Below, one piece after another: positions 1 through 5,552 of a stretch of DNA of 5,552 nucleotides. The first letter of the stretch is position 1, and every line of letters starts with the position of its first letter. The notes under the pieces are model-generated. The model was given only the letters and a program-made list of their open reading frames with translations, had not been told where the DNA came from and ran no database searches. The stretch is from positions 1 to 5,552 of the forward strand of contig CAIXOY010000524.1 of NCBI GenBank assembly GCA_903921135.1. The letters run 5' to 3'. The position numbers were made by a program, and so were the translations under genes. Source of the DNA: an uncultured Gammaproteobacteria bacterium (lineage in GTDB: Bacteria; Pseudomonadota; Gammaproteobacteria; Pseudomonadales; UBA5518).

Positions 1-1099
1 CGCCGGCCAGCGCTTCGGAGAGATCGAAGGCTGCGCTGTCGATGGCGAGCTTGCCCGCCTCGGCTTGCGCGAAATCGAGCATGGAGCCCGAGATTTCGAG
101 CAGCCTGTTGCCGGCGTCGCGGATCAGGCTGAAGAAGCGGTGAGCACGCGTGATGTCCTGGGTGGCAAGGCCCACCTCGGAGAAACCGAGCACGGCATTG
201 AGGGGTGTCTTGAGCTCGTGGCTGACGTTGTTCACGAACTGCGATTTCAGCTCGGCCAGGTGCTCGGCCGCGCGCAGCGCTACCGCCTGTGCCTGCTCCG
301 CGCGCTTGCGTTCGGTGATGTCCACGCAGATGCCGAGGATGGTTCGGCCGGCGGGTGTATCGAGGAGTGTCTCGTGGGACTCCACCTCGATCACGCTGCC
401 CTCCTGGCAGATCACGGGGAACTGGATGCGCCGGGTGGCTGCGTCCGCGGCCGGCCACACACGCAGCTTCTCGCGATCGGGCTCGGGCACCATCAGCAAA
501 GGGTTTGCTGTGGCGATCATGGCGGCAGGTGAGGCGTAGCCCATCATCCGCGCGAGGCCGGGGTTCACGTAGGCGAATGTCTCGCCCAGCACCTGGTAGA
601 CCCCCACGACGGACTGCTCGACAAGCCCCCGGTACATGGCCTCCGAGGCGGCCAGTTGCTGTGTGCGCTCGGCCACCAGCACCTCGAGACGGTCACGGTG
701 CGCCTCGACTTCCTTGCGCAGCTTCTCGCGGTCCAGCAGGTTGTGGATGCGCTGCCGCGCAAGCTCCACGTTGATCGGCTTCGAGAGGTAGTCGGAGGCG
801 CCGAGCGTGAGGCCGGTCGACTCGAACTCCGGCTCGCCGAGTGCGGTGATGAAGATCACGGGAATCTGCTTGAGCGCCGGGTCGGCCTTGAGGATCCTGC
901 AGGTTTCGAGGCCATCTATGCCCGGCATCATGATGTCGAGCAGGATCAGGTCAGGCATCACCTCGGCCGCGAGGCGAAGGCCCTCCTCGCCGGAGGTGGC
1001 GATGCGCAGGTCGTAGTCTTCCTCGAGCGCATTGCCGAGAAGGATCAGGTTGACGGGTGTGTCGTCGATCAGAAGGATCCGTGGCCGGCCGGTCTGCAT
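1..1099 (-). CDS. REC-PAS-HisKA sensor kinase, soluble, 3' end outside the window (partial)
   Basis: This is a cytoplasmic two-component protein of which 366 residues are visible; it remains open at base 1. Residues about 5-122 form a receiver domain with every key residue present: acidic pair D12/D13, phospho-acceptor D55 in LLDIMMPGIDG, T85 and K107 in KP. Residues about 123-151 look like a coiled-coil linker (EVEAHRDRLEVLVAERTQQL). A PAS domain follows at about 152-269, ending in the typical DITERKR. A HisKA dimerisation helix pair follows at about 280-350, with H294 in SHELKTPLNA. An ATPase domain is expected just beyond the left edge but is not visible. There is no signal peptide or membrane segment. 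The ATG at 1099 is chosen because AAGGAG sits 10 bases upstream and the receiver begins at once. It starts 7 bases after the stop of the preceding kinase-like gene and is probably cotranscribed with it. The ligand of the PAS domain is unknown. Confidence 0.93.
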   Translation of the reverse strand, partial: MQTGRPRILLIDDTPVNLILLGNALEEDYDLRIATSGEEGLRLAAEVMPDLILLDIMMPGIDGLETCRILKADPALKQIPVIFITALGEPEFESTGLTLGASDYLSKPINVELARQRIHNLLDREKLRKEVEAHRDRLEVLVAERTQQLAASEAMYRGLVEQSVVGVYQVLGETFAYVNPGLARMMGYASPAAMIATANPLLMVPEPDREKLRVWPAADAATRRIQFPVICQEGSVIEVESHETLLDTPAGRTILGICVDITERKRAEQAQAVALRAAEHLAELKSQFVNNVSHELKTPLNAVLGFSEVGLATQDITRAHRFFSLIRDAGNRLLEISGSMLDFAQAEAGKLAIDSAAFDLSEALAG

Positions 1100-1106
1100 C
1101 CCTTCG

Positions 1107-5182
<4,076 letters not shown>

Positions 5183-5200
5183 CTGGCCGGCCGTAGGAAT

Positions 5201-5210
5201 CGGACGTCCG
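5201..5210. repeat. 10-base perfect palindrome at the kinase operon transcription start
   Basis: CGGACGTCCG is a perfect 10-base palindrome just downstream of the minus-strand -10 box and overlapping its predicted start near 5207. Its location fits an operator. A second, weaker pair, TCCGG (5207-5211) and CCGGA (5227-5231), brackets the same -10 box. No known regulator motif is recognised. Confidence 0.35.
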
Positions 5211-5213
5211 GCG

Positions 5214-5219
5214 AGTATA
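5214..5219 (-). promoter_or_regulatory. Putative sigma70 -10 box of the kinase operon
   Basis: On the minus strand the sequence reads TTATACTCGCC, with TATACT matching the TATAAT consensus at 5 of 6 bases. Transcription would begin around 5207, giving a leader of about 25 bases before the ATG at 5182. The best -35 candidate at 17-base spacing is CTGTAG (5237-5242), only 3 of 6, so the promoter may be weak or need an activator. This is a motif match only. Confidence 0.5.
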
Positions 5220-5318
5220 ACGACCCCCGGAGGTTTCTACAGGCTAATGCACCCATTGCCATGAACTCTTCTGCGGTGCGGCGCTCGGGCGCAGACGCGG
5301 TAGAGGCCGACGCGGCGC

Positions 5319-5339
5319 CGGGGCTATACTCGCGCCCCG
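5319..5339. repeat. Inverted repeat bracketing the yebC -10 box
   Basis: CGGGGC (5319-5324) and GCCCCG (5334-5339) are perfect 6-base inverted arms around the 9-base TATACTCGC. The arms flank the -10 hexamer and cover the predicted transcription start, a position where a repressor could block RNA polymerase. There is no following T-run, so it is not an intrinsic terminator. In GC-rich DNA such short arms can arise by chance. Confidence 0.4.
5325..5330 (+). promoter_or_regulatory. Putative sigma70 -10 box of yebC
   Basis: TATACT at 5325-5330 lies in the context GGGGCTATACTCGCG and predicts a start near 5337, about 25 bases before the yebC ATG. No good -35 box is visible at 16-18 bases spacing (TAGAGG at 5301-5306 is 3 of 6). 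The same TATACTCGC 9-mer is used by the divergent promoter. This is a motif match only. Confidence 0.5.
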
Positions 5340-5361
5340 TCATCGTGGGGGAAAACAGCAC

Positions 5362-5552
5362 ATGGGCGCGCAGTGGAAGGCCAAGCCGAAAGCCGATGCG
5401 GCCGCAGCGAAGGGAAAACTCTTCACCAAGCTGGCCAAGGAGATCATGGTCGCGGCCCGTGGCGGCGCCGACCCGGACATGAACGCGCGGCTGCGCAAGG
5501 CCATCGACCAGGCCAAGCGTGCCTCCATGCCCAAGGACACCCTCGAGCGTGC
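5362..5552 (+). CDS. yebC: YebC/PmpR/TACO1-family protein, N-terminal part (partial)
   Basis: The first 63 codons of a gene open to the right edge are visible. The product starts MGAQWKAKPKADAAAAKGKL, followed by FTKLAKEIMVAARGG, ADPDMNARLRKAID and AKRASMPKDTLER. These match the conserved N-terminal region of the YebC/TACO1 family (usually about 235-250 residues), in the MGAQWK subtype rather than the MAGHSKW subtype. Members have been described as DNA-binding transcriptional regulators (PmpR) and, more recently, as ribosome-associated factors that help translation of difficult motifs. Which role applies here cannot be told from the fragment. The ATG has a G-rich stretch (5347-5353) 8 bases upstream as a weak ribosome-binding site, and a TATACT -10 box about 31 bases upstream. 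It is divergent from the kinase operon, so a functional link is not implied. It may be a second YebC paralogue, so the symbol denotes the family. Confidence 0.9.
   Translation, partial: MGAQWKAKPKADAAAAKGKLFTKLAKEIMVAARGGADPDMNARLRKAIDQAKRASMPKDTLER

Larger units (their letters stand above)
5183..5361. other. Divergent intergenic region between the kinase operon and yebC
   Basis: This 179-base spacer separates two start codons that face away from each other. It holds a -10 box for each direction, a 10-base palindrome and short inverted repeats around both -10 boxes. The central part (about 5235-5315) shows no convincing gene, RNA or terminator. Two short open frames cross it (minus strand 5361-5173 and plus strand 5261-5482). 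They overlap the real gene starts and have no recognisable product. Confidence 0.8.

Noticed and set aside
5319..5339. GC-rich inverted repeat as an intrinsic terminator
   Set aside because: There is no T-run on either side, and it sits on a promoter between divergent genes, where no transcript needs to end.
5261..5482. 73-codon plus-strand open frame overlapping the yebC start
   Set aside because: It overlaps yebC in a different frame, with low-complexity Arg/Pro/Ser content and no ribosome-binding site of note.

Overview
The window is GC-rich bacterial DNA. On the minus strand it carries a tightly packed set of three two-component signalling genes. A divergent gene on the plus strand runs off the right edge. 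The strong G/C bias at third codon positions, the short sigma70-like TATACTCGC promoter cores and the MGAQWK-type YebC protein suggest a beta- or gammaproteobacterium. Species-level placement is not possible from the sequence alone.

Layout from the right edge leftwards. The start of a YebC/PmpR/TACO1-family gene lies at 5362-5552 (+, partial). A divergent intergenic region (5183-5361) holds two outward-facing TATACT -10 boxes, each embedded in the same 9-mer. Then, on the minus strand, comes a membrane hybrid histidine kinase (5182-3125: three predicted TM helices, periplasmic sensor, HisKA, HATPase, REC). Next is a membrane dCache-HAMP-HisKA protein that has no ATPase domain (3128-1107). Last is a soluble REC-PAS-HisKA protein that continues past the left edge (1099-1). 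The first two minus-strand genes overlap by 4 bases (GTGA). The next pair is 7 bases apart, and the ribosome-binding site of the third gene is formed by the last codons of the second. The three genes are therefore almost certainly one translationally coupled operon.

How they may work together (inference): two different periplasmic sensors and one cytoplasmic PAS sensor feed a shared phospho-signalling complex. The first protein has a complete kinase core and a C-terminal receiver. The second offers a phosphorylatable His (H492) and a dCache sensor but cannot bind ATP by itself. The third has a receiver in front of its own PAS-kinase module. No DNA-binding, GGDEF/EAL or HPt output domain lies inside the window, so the output must be encoded to the left or elsewhere. 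The most unusual element is the ATPase-less HisKA membrane protein with a Pro/Ala linker and a small C-terminal helical module. I see no tRNA, rRNA, CRISPR array, insertion sequence or convincing terminator. The long plus-strand open frames opposite the kinase genes look like GC-bias shadows.
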